Notes: generated by a model not told the origin, from the sequence alone. Shown: positions 26,978-36,762, counted from the stretch's first letter. The stretch is 64,000 nt of DNA from Metabacillus arenae (GCF_014773385.1 NZ_JACXAI010000004.1:124001-188000), one strand, 5' to 3'. Numbers and translations: made by a program.

Positions 26978-28387
26978 ATGAGTTCATATAAAGAGTCTGT
27001 TGGTCAAATCATTGATGCAATAGGCGGGGAAGAAAATATTAATGCTGTGACGCACTGTGTGACAAGGCTTCGCTTTGCTTTAAAAGATGAAGGAAAAGTA
27101 GATAAAGAAAAATTAGATGAGATTGATCTTGTTAAAGGTTCCTTTTCTACAAATGGTCAATTTCAAGTAGTAATCGGACAAGGGACTGTTAATAAGGTTT
27201 ATAACGAATTGGTTGCTCAAACAGGAGTTGGGGAAGCTTCCAAAGATGATGTGAAAAAAGCGTCTGAAAGCAACATGAATCCATTGCAAAGAGCCATTAA
27301 AACACTTGCCGATATTTTCATTCCGATTTTGCCGGCCATTGTAACAGCAGGTCTTTTACTTGGAATAAATAATATCTTGACTGGCTCAGGCATATTTTTT
27401 GAAGATCAATCCTTAATTGAGGTGTATCCCGCGTGGGCCGATATTGCAAATATTATCAACTTAATTGCAAACACTGCTTTCACATTCTTGCCCGCGCTAA
27501 TCGGCTGGTCAGCTGTTAAACGCTTCGGGGGTAGTCCTTTACTTGGTATTGTTTTAGGACTTATCCTTGTTCATCCAGATTTATTAAATGCTTGGGCTTA
27601 TGGTGAAGCTAAAGCAGCAGGAGAAGTAGAGACTTGGAATATCTTAGGTTTAACTGTTGAGAAAATCGGCTATCAAGGACAAGTTTTGCCAGTCCTGTTT
27701 GCTTCTTACTTGCTTGCTAAAATCGAAGTATTTTTAACAAAGAGAGTGCCTGAAGGAATTCAGCTGCTTGTTGTGGCACCGGTAGCTTTATTGATTACCG
27801 GATTTGCTTCTTTTATCGCAATTGGTCCTATTATGTTTGCGGCAGGTAATTTAATTACAGACGGGGTTGTTTCGATTTTTGAAAACTTTGCAGCACTTGG
27901 CGGCTTATTATACGGGGGATTATACGGCGCCTTAGTTATTACAGGTATGCATCATACATTTCTTGCGGTTGACTTGCAATTAATCGGAAGCATTGGCGGA
28001 ACATTTTTATGGCCGATGCTGGCTCTATCCAATATTGCCCAAGGCTCTGCTGCCTTAACAATGGGTCTATTAACAAAAAATGAAAAACAAAAAGGCCTTT
28101 CATATACATCAGCAGTCAGTGCTTACCTAGGTGTAACAGAACCTGCAATGTTTGGGGTTAATCTGCGCTATCGCTACCCATTCATTGCAGCGATGATCAG
28201 TTCTGGTATTGGCGGACTCTTTATCTCTATGCAGGGGGTTAGAGCAAGTACGATCGGAGTCGGCGGATTACCAGGCTTCCTAGTCATTGACCGCGGCTTC
28301 TGGGCATTTATTATCGGTATGGTCATTGCATTTGTTCTGCCTATTATTCTTACGTTCGTATTCTCTAATTTTAAAAAAGAAAAATAA
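26978..28387 (+). CDS. treP: Trehalose-specific PTS transporter, EIIBC
   Basis: 469 residues. The EIIB domain (about 1-85) has the phospho-cysteine in TRLRFAL-type context at HCVTRLRF, and the EIIC domain (about 105-465) has ten-odd membrane helices. Imports trehalose and phosphorylates it to trehalose-6-phosphate, using EIIA from another gene. First of treP-treA-treR behind two TreR operators. Start ATG 26978 follows GGGGGG. Confidence 0.94.
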   Translation: MSSYKESVGQIIDAIGGEENINAVTHCVTRLRFALKDEGKVDKEKLDEIDLVKGSFSTNGQFQVVIGQGTVNKVYNELVAQTGVGEASKDDVKKASESNMNPLQRAIKTLADIFIPILPAIVTAGLLLGINNILTGSGIFFEDQSLIEVYPAWADIANIINLIANTAFTFLPALIGWSAVKRFGGSPLLGIVLGLILVHPDLLNAWAYGEAKAAGEVETWNILGLTVEKIGYQGQVLPVLFASYLLAKIEVFLTKRVPEGIQLLVVAPVALLITGFASFIAIGPIMFAAGNLITDGVVSIFENFAALGGLLYGGLYGALVITGMHHTFLAVDLQLIGSIGGTFLWPMLALSNIAQGSAALTMGLLTKNEKQKGLSYTSAVSAYLGVTEPAMFGVNLRYRYPFIAAMISSGIGGLFISMQGVRASTIGVGGLPGFLVIDRGFWAFIIGMVIAFVLPIILTFVFSNFKKEK

Positions 28388-28389
28388 GG

Positions 28390-28429
28390 TGCTGACTGGG
28401 ACAAGTTTATTGTCCCAATTAGCATTTTT
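28390..28429 (+). terminator. Intra-operon terminator-like hairpin between treP and treA
   Basis: TGGGACA (28397-28403) pairs with TGTCCCA (28411-28417), with outer TGCT/AGCA pairs, then TTTTTG. Probably partial, lowering treA and treR relative to treP, or a 3' stabiliser. Confidence 0.6.
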
Positions 28430-28462
28430 GCATTTTAATAATATATTTTGGTGGTGTATGGA

Positions 28463-30151
28463 ATGAGTCAACCTTGGTGGAAGAAGTCTGTTGTGTATCA
28501 AATTTACCCGAAAAGCTTTAATGATACATCTGGTAATGGTGTAGGAGATTTGCATGGTATTATTGAAAAGCTTGATTATTTAAAAGAATTAGGTGTAGAT
28601 GTTTTATGGCTAACACCAATTTATCAATCACCTCAGCGTGATAATGGCTATGATATTAGTGATTATTTCTCTATTCATGAAGAGTATGGAACAATGGAAG
28701 ACTTTGACTTGTTATTAAAAGAAGCTCATAAAAGAGATCTGAAAATCATAATGGATATCGTTGTCAACCATACTTCAACTGAACATGAATGGTTTAAAAA
28801 AGCAAGTGAGTCAAAGGAAAGTCAGTATCGTGATTTTTATATTTGGAAAGAACCTAAAAGTGATGGATCTGAACCAACAAACTGGATCTCTAAATTTGGC
28901 GGCTCTGCGTGGCAGCTAGATGAAAAAACAGGTCAATATTATCTTCATTTATTTGATGTGACACAAGCTGACTTGAATTGGGAAAATGAAGAATTACGAA
29001 AGAATGTCTACGATATGATGCGCTACTGGTTTGATAAAGGTGTTGACGGCTTCCGTCTCGACGTCATTAATTTGATTTCAAAAGACCAGCGATTTCCTGA
29101 TGATGACGGTAGTAGTGCGCCAGGTGACGGACGTAAATTTTATACTGATGGCCCAAGGGTACATGAGTTTATGCAAGAGTTGAACAGAGAGGTTTTTTCG
29201 AAGTATGATGTTATGACGGTTGGGGAGATGTCCTCCACGACAATTGATCATTGTATCAAGTATACAAAACCTGAAAGACATGAATTGAGCATGACCTTTA
29301 ATTTCCACCATTTAAAGGTGGATTATCCTAATGGAAACAAATGGGCATTAGCTGACTTTGATTTTCAAGCATTAAAGCAAATTCTTTCGAAATGGCAGAT
29401 AGAAATGCATAAGGGCGGGGGATGGAACGCATTATTCTGGTGCAACCATGATCAGCCTCGCATCGTTTCTCGTTATGGCAATGACCGGGAATACCATAAT
29501 GAATCTGCAAAAATGCTTGCAACTGCTATTCACATGATGCAAGGAACTCCTTACATTTATCAAGGAGAAGAATTCGGCATGACAAATCCAAAGTTCTCAT
29601 CAATTAATGAATACCGTGATGTTGAATCGCTTAATATGTTCAATATAATGAAAGAAACGGGGATAAAGGAAGAAGAGATTTTGGATATCTTAAAGTGTAA
29701 ATCACGCGATAATTCCCGTACGCCTGTCCAATGGAATGATGAAAAACACGCAGGCTTTACGAGTGGAACTCCATGGATCAATGTGGCGGGCAACTATAAA
29801 GAAATCAATGCAGAAAATGCACTTAAAAATAATGACTCAGTATTTTACCATTATCAAAAATTAATCCACTTGCGTAAAAAATATGATGTCATTACTTCTG
29901 GTGATTATCAGTTAATTTTAGATGATCATCAAGAAATCTTTGCTTATGTTAGAAACACAGAAAAAGAAAAGCTCTTGGTTATAAATAATTTTTATGGGAC
30001 CGAAACGCTTTTTGAACTGCCTGAGTCTGTTAATATTGACGGATATGACAGAAAGCTTCTCCTATCAAATTATCAGGATTCATCGGCAGAATTTGAAAAT
30101 GTAAAGCTTCGTCCATATGAGTCCCTCGTTTATCTCCTTGAAAAAAAGTGA
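28463..30151 (+). CDS. treA: Trehalose-6-phosphate hydrolase
   Basis: 562 residues, GH13 oligo-1,6-glucosidase subfamily. Splits trehalose-6-phosphate to glucose and glucose-6-phosphate in the cytoplasm. Catalytic regions are DIVVNHTS (about 98-105), DGFRLDVINL (nucleophile Asp), and GEMS (acid Glu); the N-terminus WWKKSVVYQIYPKSFNDT is close to Bacillus subtilis TreA. Start ATG 28463 has GGTGGTG upstream; an in-frame ATG at 28448 precedes that site. Confidence 0.93.
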   Translation: MSQPWWKKSVVYQIYPKSFNDTSGNGVGDLHGIIEKLDYLKELGVDVLWLTPIYQSPQRDNGYDISDYFSIHEEYGTMEDFDLLLKEAHKRDLKIIMDIVVNHTSTEHEWFKKASESKESQYRDFYIWKEPKSDGSEPTNWISKFGGSAWQLDEKTGQYYLHLFDVTQADLNWENEELRKNVYDMMRYWFDKGVDGFRLDVINLISKDQRFPDDDGSSAPGDGRKFYTDGPRVHEFMQELNREVFSKYDVMTVGEMSSTTIDHCIKYTKPERHELSMTFNFHHLKVDYPNGNKWALADFDFQALKQILSKWQIEMHKGGGWNALFWCNHDQPRIVSRYGNDREYHNESAKMLATAIHMMQGTPYIYQGEEFGMTNPKFSSINEYRDVESLNMFNIMKETGIKEEEILDILKCKSRDNSRTPVQWNDEKHAGFTSGTPWINVAGNYKEINAENALKNNDSVFYHYQKLIHLRKKYDVITSGDYQLILDDHQEIFAYVRNTEKEKLLVINNFYGTETLFELPESVNIDGYDRKLLLSNYQDSSAEFENVKLRPYESLVYLLEKK

Positions 30152-30183
30152 TAAACTAAGAAAAAACTTAATGGTGATAGTTG

Positions 30184-30900
30184 ATGAAGGTTAACAAATT
30201 TAAAGTAATTTTTCAAGAAATAGCAAATCAAATTAAAAGCGGGGATTTGGAGCCAAACAAAACGTTGCCTTCAGAGCATGAGCTGGCCGAGCAATACGGC
30301 ACTTCCCGGGAAACAATTCGAAAAGCACTTACACTTTTAGCGCAAAATGGCTTTATTCAAAAAATAAAAGGCAAAGGTTCAGTAGTCCTTGATATGAGAA
30401 AAATGAGCTTTCCTGTATCTGGTTTGGTCAGCTTTAAAGAACTGGCAAAAAACCTGGGTAAAGCCTCCAAAACACGTGTCCATGAATTTGGACTGATCAA
30501 GGCAGATGCTTTTTTAAAGCAGCAATTAAACGCTTCTTCGAAGGATGAAATATGGAAGGTAGTGCGATCAAGAGAAATTGACGGTGAAAAGATCATCTTA
30601 GACAAGGATTTTCTCATGAAAAAGTACATTCCGCTGTTAACAAAAGAAGTATGTGAGAACTCGATTTACGAATATATTGAACAAGATTTAGGATTGAAGA
30701 TCAGCTTTGCCAAAAAGGAAATTGTAGTAGAGGAATGTACAGACGAGGACCGCGGCTATTTGGATATTGACGACTTTCAGCATATAGTCGTCGTGAAAAA
30801 TTACGTCTATTTAGATGATACAAGTTTATTTCAATACACAGAGTCACGCCATCGATTAGATAAGTTCCGGTTTGTAGACTTTGCAAGAAGAGGGCATTAG
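30184..30900 (+). CDS. treR: GntR-family repressor of the trehalose operon
   Basis: 238 residues. N-terminal GntR winged helix (about 5-70: SEHELAEQYGTSRETIRKAL) and C-terminal UTRA effector domain (about 90-235). Bacillus TreR binds TTGTATATACAA operators and lets go on trehalose-6-phosphate; two such sites lie before treP. ATG 30184 is the likely start (GGTG 7 bases before); a TTG sits one codon earlier. Last gene of the operon. Confidence 0.93.
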   Translation: MKVNKFKVIFQEIANQIKSGDLEPNKTLPSEHELAEQYGTSRETIRKALTLLAQNGFIQKIKGKGSVVLDMRKMSFPVSGLVSFKELAKNLGKASKTRVHEFGLIKADAFLKQQLNASSKDEIWKVVRSREIDGEKIILDKDFLMKKYIPLLTKEVCENSIYEYIEQDLGLKISFAKKEIVVEECTDEDRGYLDIDDFQHIVVVKNYVYLDDTSLFQYTESRHRLDKFRFVDFARRGH

Positions 30901-30937
30901 AAAAAGGGCGATCCGCAGGTTTTGGATCGCCCTTTTT
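30901..30937 (+). terminator. Terminator of the tre operon
   Basis: A perfect 14-bp stem, AAAAAGGGCGATCC (30901-30914) with 30924-30937, beginning right after the treR stop. Confidence 0.9.
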
Positions 30938-31270
30938 ATAGTTTTTCTAGAAATGGTTAAAGTAAGGAGTTGCTGCCCGATATTTAACACTTCCGTTTAA
31001 AATGTTTGACTTCATTAGAAAACTAATTTCCTTTGAATCCCTTTGAAAAAGTAAGGCTTCAGCAATCGGTTCAAGAAAATTGTTTAAAACTTTGTTGAAT
31101 AAACGAAGCCAAAAGCCATTTCCCCCTACTTTAAAGGAAAAACGGCTTTTATGTTCAATGATGGTTCGACCGTAAACTAGTCATACTACTGGTGCCAAGC
31201 TTATACTCACCAAGAAATTTTATATGTTCCATGCTAGTCTGGTTTTGAATTCCAATCATACGGTTCCATA
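30938..31270. other. Intergenic region with a hairpin at 31093-31158
   Basis: 333 bp between convergent treR and AraC genes. AAAAGCC near 31111 pairs with GGCTTTT near 31144, with TTGAA/TTCAA outside and TCC/GGA inside. It may end the AraC transcript. Nothing coding was found. Confidence 0.4.
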
Positions 31271-32104
31271 CTAAAATGTAATATTACGGAACCTATTTGG
31301 AGGAAGACCATTTGCTTTTTTAAAGGAATTTATAAAATGTGTTTCGCTATGAAATCCACAGTTAAATGCAATATTTTTGATCGAATAATCGGTATTATGC
31401 AATAAATGTTTGGCGTGATTTAATCGTTGCCGAATCAAGTATTGAATAGGTGTTATATTAGTAGATTTTTTAAAAAGTCTTAGGAAGTAATATGGGCTTA
31501 AATTGACATGTGATGAAATGTCCTCCAAAGTAAGGTCATTACTAAAATTGGCTTCAATAAAAGAAATGGCTTTTGTAACAACTGCATTCATTTGTTCTTG
31601 CTGTTGGAAGGCAATTTTGTTTAACTCGTAAAGAATCTTGCTAATTATAATAGACTGAAGTTCTTCGTCAATCTGTCTTTTTTCCGCGTTTTCGAGAAGT
31701 TGACTCATATGCATTCTTAGGTTGTTTTGAATTGTGGAGAATACACATCCATGTTTTGAAAAAACTTGATCGAAGTAGGTCAGGCTGGCATTTCCCGCAA
31801 AGTGAACCCATTTAAACGTGCTATATCCTTCTGAGTAATAGATATGAGGCTTATAGCAGTTAAGAAAAATGAATTCGCCCTTCGTGGCACAATACTCCTT
31901 GTTTTCAAACTTTACAACAATTCTTCCGTCTTCTACATATAGGAACAAAAAACTGTTCCAGTTATTGCGATTAATATTGTAATCGCTATTTGTGTAAAAA
32001 GTTCCGCTGTAAATTAAATGATATAAGGCCTTGTAGGCAAAGTCGCTAGGTTGATGAAAACGCATTTCTGAATGAGGTAAAATACCTTTTTCGTTCATTT
32101 TCAT
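31271..32104 (-). CDS. AraC-family regulator of the adjacent polyol/sugar island
   Basis: 277 residues. N-terminal cupin-like ligand domain (about 20-110, with GRIVVKFENKEY and FIFLNCYKPHIYYSE) and a C-terminal pair of HTH motifs (about 180-277: LTLEDISSHVNLSPYYFLRLFKK and IKNIAFNCGFHSETHFINSFKK). Divergent from the oxidoreductase, isomerase and porter genes, so it most likely activates them in response to their substrate. Confidence 0.88.
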   Translation of the reverse strand: MKMNEKGILPHSEMRFHQPSDFAYKALYHLIYSGTFYTNSDYNINRNNWNSFLFLYVEDGRIVVKFENKEYCATKGEFIFLNCYKPHIYYSEGYSTFKWVHFAGNASLTYFDQVFSKHGCVFSTIQNNLRMHMSQLLENAEKRQIDEELQSIIISKILYELNKIAFQQQEQMNAVVTKAISFIEANFSNDLTLEDISSHVNLSPYYFLRLFKKSTNITPIQYLIRQRLNHAKHLLHNTDYSIKNIAFNCGFHSETHFINSFKKANGLPPNRFRNITF

Positions 32105-32253
32105 GTAATCACCTCTTATATATACGTATAACCAATGTTTGGAATTTTCTAATCAAAAGAGCAATTATTTTAAATATAACAGCAATAATCACTGATGACA
32201 ACGCTTTCTTTAATTTATAGTATTAAATTAAACTTTTAATAGGAGGAGTTAAA

Positions 32254-33408
32254 ATGATGGATGTACGAATTGGTTTGGTAGGAGCAGGTTGGATGGGAAA
32301 AGCCCATGTCTCCTCATTTCATCAAGCTACAATGGTTTTTGGAAGTCATTACGGAAAGCCGGTCTATGAAATCATTGCAGATGTCAATAAAGAAGTTGTT
32401 GAAGAGGCAAAAAATACTCTTGGTTTCAAACGATCAACGACAAATTGGCTCGATGTTGTGACAGATGTCCAGGTGGATGTCGTTGATATTGCAACGCCAA
32501 ATGCCTTTCATTATGAAGTCGCAAAGGCTGCGTTAGAAAATGGGAAACATGTGTATTGCGAAAAACCCTTAACTCTTACGTTTGAACAATCCTATGAGTT
32601 GGCGGAGTTAGCCAAAAAGAAAGGTGTAGTCAATTATGTAGGCTATAACAATGTTGTTAATCCTGCATCAGCTTACATTAAAGGGTTAATCGATTCCGGG
32701 AAACTGGGAGAAATCATTCGATTTAACGGTACTTATGATCAAGATAGTTTGCTTAACCCTGATATCCCAATGTCATGGCGCCATATCAACAAATATTCAG
32801 GATCAGGTGCGTTAGGGGATCTTGGTTCCCATTTATTAAGTTTGTCACAGTATTTAATGGGAGATATAAAAGCTGTTCAAGCAACATCAAAAACATTCAT
32901 TAAATCGAGGCCAAAAACAATAGGATCTCTTGAACATGGAACGGTTGAAAATGAAGATGTTTTAATTTCAATCGCTCAGTATGATAGCGGGGCAATTGGA
33001 ACAATATCTTGCAGTCGGGTTTCTGCTGGAAGAAAGAACTATTTAACTTATGAGATCCAAGGAACAAAAGGAAGTGTGTACTATTCACTTGAAGACATGA
33101 ATGAGGTTCACGTGTATTTTACTTCAGATAATCCTATTGATAGAGGATTCAGAAGGGTGTTTTTAAACGAAGGGCATGAAGGTTACAGTGCTTTCCAACC
33201 TGCTGCTGGAATTGCAATTGGTTATAACGATATGAAGGTGATGGAAGCGCATAAATTGTTGAAAGCTGTTACTCAAAGTGGATCGTACACATGTGATTTT
33301 GCCTTTGCTGCAAAAGTAGATGCAACAGTCAAAGCGTTGTTGGAGTCAGCTAAGAATAATTTGTGGGTAAATGTGATGACTGAAGGAGGAGTTAAAGTTG
33401 GCTATTAA
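32254..33408 (+). CDS. Gfo/Idh/MocA family oxidoreductase (inositol-dehydrogenase-like)
   Basis: 384 residues. Rossmann NAD(P) fold with GLVGAGWMGKAH (about 6-17), CEKPLT-type motif (YCEKPLTLT about 98-106) carrying the conserved lysine, and a substrate domain with GSGALGDLGSHLLSLSQYLMG. The aldose/inositol dehydrogenase group. RBS AGGAGGAG precedes ATG 32254. Its stop overlaps the next gene by 11 bases. With the isomerase and MFS genes it probably oxidises a cyclitol or aldose imported by the porter. Confidence 0.87.
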   Translation: MMDVRIGLVGAGWMGKAHVSSFHQATMVFGSHYGKPVYEIIADVNKEVVEEAKNTLGFKRSTTNWLDVVTDVQVDVVDIATPNAFHYEVAKAALENGKHVYCEKPLTLTFEQSYELAELAKKKGVVNYVGYNNVVNPASAYIKGLIDSGKLGEIIRFNGTYDQDSLLNPDIPMSWRHINKYSGSGALGDLGSHLLSLSQYLMGDIKAVQATSKTFIKSRPKTIGSLEHGTVENEDVLISIAQYDSGAIGTISCSRVSAGRKNYLTYEIQGTKGSVYYSLEDMNEVHVYFTSDNPIDRGFRRVFLNEGHEGYSAFQPAAGIAIGYNDMKVMEAHKLLKAVTQSGSYTCDFAFAAKVDATVKALLESAKNNLWVNVMTEGGVKVGY

Positions 33409-34297
33409 GATCGGTACTGCCCCTGATTCTTGGGGTGTTTGGTTTCCACAAGATGAAAAGCAAATCAATTGGAAGATATGTCTTGATGAAATGGCACAAG
33501 CTGGCTATGAAGGAATCGAATTAGGGCCATGGGGATATTTGCCTAATGATTTTAAGACGTTAAAACATGAATTAGATTCGCGCAATCTACAATTAGTAGC
33601 CACGACTTTAGTAGGGGATTTGATGTCAGTTGAAATAACAGAAAGTATGATTGATCAGCTTCATAAAATGGCAGGGTTGCAAGTGCACTTTGCTTCTGCA
33701 CCATATGTTGTTTTAATTGATGATTGCTATACAGATTTATTTACTGGTGAAATCGTGCGCCCTGTTGAGTTGAACGAACAGCAATGGAAGCAATTTATTG
33801 AAAATATAAATCGTATACGTAATGTTGCAAAGGAAGATTATAATCTTGAAGTTGTTTTTCACCCTCATGCACAAAGCCATATAGAGACAGAAGAACAAAT
33901 AGAACGTTTGCTAAAAGATACAGATATCAATTTATGCCTGGATACTGGCCATCATGCATATTGTGACGGAGATCCAGTTGCTTTTATGAAAAAGCACCAT
34001 GAGCGCATCCCTTACTTGCATATTAAAAGCTGTGATATGGAAGTGAAAAAGATGATGCAAGCAAATAGCTGGTCATTTGCAGAAGCGGTTAAGAGAGATG
34101 TCATGTGTGAACCGGAATTAGGTGTTGTTGATATGAAAGCGTTCTTTAATGTATTGGATGACATTCGGTTTGAAGGTTGGTTGGTTGTTGAGCAGGACAT
34201 GTACCCAGCTCCTTTTGAAAAACCATTTCCGATCGCAAAGCGGACAAAAGAGTATTTAGATGGGTTGCTAAATCAGAGGGTGCATATGTACAAATAA
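33398..34297 (+). CDS. Sugar-phosphate isomerase/epimerase-like TIM barrel
   Basis: 299 residues, AP endonuclease 2-type TIM barrel (IolE/IolI relatives). The start GTAPDSWGVWFP and the metal-site segments GIELGPWG, VFHPHAQSHI, LDTGHHAYCDGD, HIKSCD and VVEQDMY suggest an enzyme such as an inosose dehydratase or ketose epimerase. Precise substrate not deducible. Starts at TTG 33398 behind GGAGGAG, overlapping the oxidoreductase by 11 bases. Confidence 0.82.
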   Translation: MAIKIGTAPDSWGVWFPQDEKQINWKICLDEMAQAGYEGIELGPWGYLPNDFKTLKHELDSRNLQLVATTLVGDLMSVEITESMIDQLHKMAGLQVHFASAPYVVLIDDCYTDLFTGEIVRPVELNEQQWKQFIENINRIRNVAKEDYNLEVVFHPHAQSHIETEEQIERLLKDTDINLCLDTGHHAYCDGDPVAFMKKHHERIPYLHIKSCDMEVKKMMQANSWSFAEAVKRDVMCEPELGVVDMKAFFNVLDDIRFEGWLVVEQDMYPAPFEKPFPIAKRTKEYLDGLLNQRVHMYK

Positions 34298-34411
34298 ATA
34301 CGAAAAACTGCTATAAAAAGAAAGTGGTTGGACATTTAATTAACAAAGACCACCAAAAGGCCATTGCCATTCCTTTTTTGAACTGCCGTTTAGTAGAACA
34401 AGTAACGAATG

Positions 34412-34471
34412 AAATTTATGCGGTGTATTTTACAGTCTTTGAAGGCTGAGATGTATACACCGCATAAATTT
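34412..34471. repeat. Perfect 17-bp inverted repeat between isomerase and porter genes
   Basis: AAATTTATGCGGTGTAT (34412-34428) pairs exactly with 34455-34471; loop 26 bases. No T run follows, so it is not an ordinary terminator. It may stabilise the upstream mRNA or be a regulator site. Confidence 0.65.
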
Positions 34472-34550
34472 GCTATAGGCCCAAAGTACGCAGTAACAAA
34501 GAAAATAGGAAGTTGTTTAATTAAATGATCTAGTAAGGGAGATGTATAAT

Positions 34551-35972
34551 TTGAAAGCGTATTCAAGTAAAAGAGAAAATCATTCCTCAAGAAAATACTT
34601 GATGTTAGTGGTAACCATCGCTACTTTTGGGGGATTATTATTTGGGTATGATACAGGCGTGATAAATGGGGCATTGCCCTATATGTCTCAGCCTGGGCAA
34701 CTTGACTTAAGCCCGCTAGGTGAAGGGTTTGTTGCGAGCTCTTTATTGTTAGGGGCAGCTTTTGGGGCATTATTTATTGGCAGATTATCAGACTTTCAAG
34801 GAAGGCGTAAAACAATCTTACAACTAGCAGTAATTTTTATCATTGCAACAATTGGTTGCAGCTTAGCTCCGAATTTTTTGACAATGATTATAAGCAGATT
34901 TATTTTAGGGATAGCAGTCGGAGGAGCTTCCGTTACTGTTCCAACATTTTTAGCAGAAATGGCTCCTGCAGAGAAAAGAGGGAGACTCGTAACCCAGAAT
35001 GAATTAATGATTGTCACAGGGCAATTTTTAGCTTTCTTGTTTAACGCATTTCTTGGAAATATATTTGGAGACACAAGCCATATTTGGCGTTATATGTTAT
35101 TTATAGCAGCTATTCCGGCAGTGGTTTTGGGAATTGGCATGTTGTTTATGCCTGAAAGTCCGAGATGGCTTGCGGCAAAAGGAAGAGATCGTGACGCATT
35201 GGATGTGTTTAAAAAGGTAAGGGAGCCTAAACAAGCCTCTGCGGAATTAGAAGAAGTAAAAAATACGATCTTACTAGAATCAAAACAAACACAAGCAACA
35301 TTAAAAGATTTAAATATAAAGTGGATTCGAAATATTGTATTGCTCGGAATTGGAATTGGAGCGATTTCTCAATTAACAGGCGTGAATTCTATTATGTATT
35401 ATGGAACACAAATTTTACAAAATTCAGGTTTCGCGACAGAAGTAGCTTTAATCGCCAATATTGCAAATGGAGTTATATCTGTATGTGCATGTATAGCTGG
35501 CCTTTATCTATTGGGAAAAGTCGGAAGACGGCAAATGTTTATTACCGGTTTAGCAGGAACAACAACTGCATTGGTGCTAATCGGCATATTTTCCATGGTA
35601 TTTGAGGGTTCCGCTTGGCTTCCATATCTTGTCCTTTCCATGACTGTCATGTTTTTAGCGTTTTACCAAGGATCGATTGGCCCGCTGACGTGGCTGACAT
35701 TAGCTGAAATTTTTCCAATGCGGTTAAGGGGATTGGGTATGGGAGCAGCAGTTTTTTGTCTCTGGATTATGAACTTTTTTGTCGGTCTCTTCTTTCCGGT
35801 TTTAATGAATGGTGTAGGCATTTCTATGACATTTTTCATTTTTGCAGGGTTTGGTATACTGGGTCTTGTGTTCATCTTTAATTATTTGCCGGAAACAAAA
35901 GGATTGAGTTTAGAAGAAGTCGAGCAGTACTTTAGAAATGAAACGGATACAATTCGAAAAATAAGTGGATAA
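34551..35972 (+). CDS. MFS sugar porter, IolT/XylE-like
   Basis: 473 residues, twelve membrane helices. Sugar-porter signatures: GGLLFGYDTGVINGAL (helix 1), RLSDFQGRR, PESPRWLAAKGR, QLTGVNSIMYYG and PETKGLSLEE at the C-terminus. Such proteins import inositols or pentoses by proton symport. I take TTG 34551 as start, 9 bases after AAGGGAG; the ATG at 34542 touches that ribosome site directly. Presumed transporter for the substrate of the two upstream enzymes. Confidence 0.9.
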   Translation: MKAYSSKRENHSSRKYLMLVVTIATFGGLLFGYDTGVINGALPYMSQPGQLDLSPLGEGFVASSLLLGAAFGALFIGRLSDFQGRRKTILQLAVIFIIATIGCSLAPNFLTMIISRFILGIAVGGASVTVPTFLAEMAPAEKRGRLVTQNELMIVTGQFLAFLFNAFLGNIFGDTSHIWRYMLFIAAIPAVVLGIGMLFMPESPRWLAAKGRDRDALDVFKKVREPKQASAELEEVKNTILLESKQTQATLKDLNIKWIRNIVLLGIGIGAISQLTGVNSIMYYGTQILQNSGFATEVALIANIANGVISVCACIAGLYLLGKVGRRQMFITGLAGTTTALVLIGIFSMVFEGSAWLPYLVLSMTVMFLAFYQGSIGPLTWLTLAEIFPMRLRGLGMGAAVFCLWIMNFFVGLFFPVLMNGVGISMTFFIFAGFGILGLVFIFNYLPETKGLSLEEVEQYFRNETDTIRKISG

Positions 35973-36011
35973 ATTTCAATACTGTTCTCATAAGGTCGAC
36001 CTCTGTAAATA

Positions 36012-36068
36012 AACCTCATCTGACTATAAAGGAGTTATTCCTTTTTATCCAGATGAGGCTTTTATTTT
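36012..36068 (+). terminator. Terminator of the polyol island
   Basis: CCTCATCTG (36014-36022) pairs with CAGATGAGG (36050-36058); an inner AAAGGA/TCCTTT stem sits in the loop; T-rich tail follows. Confidence 0.75.
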
Positions 36069-36141
36069 GTAGTAAGGTACTGTATCGTGTACATTACTGA
36101 AATGAAAGAACGCATCCTTCTATATGTTGGTATATTATTGA

Positions 36142-36762
36142 TTACTCGGTCATTCCTTCAGGTCTAAGGGGAGCGCTGGAACTCATTTTCCAGCCCTCTG
36201 GATCTTTTTGAAAAATGTTATAGTTGCTTACTTCTTTTTCAACCATTGTACCCGTTTCCGGATGAGGAAGTTTCATACTAGTAAGTGTATATACAGCCGC
36301 GAAGTGTCCTGACTCATCATGTTGATATTCATCAATGATTGCTTCCTTAATTGTTGTTTCAACCTCTAATGTTTCAAATTCCTTTTTCATATACTCTCTT
36401 TCCTGTTCATAATCAAACCCGATTGCATGTTTAGAAAGAGTATTCATATAAGCATCAAGATCCTTATTATTAAATGCCTCTATATGTTGGTTTAATGCGG
36501 CTATTACAGCCTGCTCCTCTTCTTGAGGAATATCTGATGATCCTGTGCCCGATTCTACTTCAGCTAAACTTTCAATAAAAGCTAACTGACTCTCTTCCGG
36601 AGAAATTTCTTCTGATGCTTCCTCTGCCTCATTGTTTTTTTCATTAGCAGCAGTTTCCTTTGCCGGAATTTCTTCTTCTTTTTCAGCAGTGTTCTCATTA
36701 CTGCACGCAGATACAGTAAAAAGGGATAAGAGGATAAATAAGGAAAGTTTCATGCGCTTCAT
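36142..36762 (-). CDS. Secreted lipoprotein with NTF2-like domain
   Basis: 206 residues. Signal peptide with lipobox LFTVSAC, Cys20 the lipidation site. A low-complexity acidic linker (about 22-75, Glu/Ala-rich) is followed by an NTF2/SnoaL-like domain (about 85-205: VIAALNQHIEAFNNKDLDAYMNTLS). Anchored outside the membrane; function unknown. Starts at ATG 36762 behind GAGGTG. The linker likely spans the cell wall. Confidence 0.8.
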   Translation of the reverse strand: MKRMKLSLFILLSLFTVSACSNENTAEKEEEIPAKETAANEKNNEAEEASEEISPEESQLAFIESLAEVESGTGSSDIPQEEEQAVIAALNQHIEAFNNKDLDAYMNTLSKHAIGFDYEQEREYMKKEFETLEVETTIKEAIIDEYQHDESGHFAAVYTLTSMKLPHPETGTMVEKEVSNYNIFQKDPEGWKMSSSAPLRPEGMTE

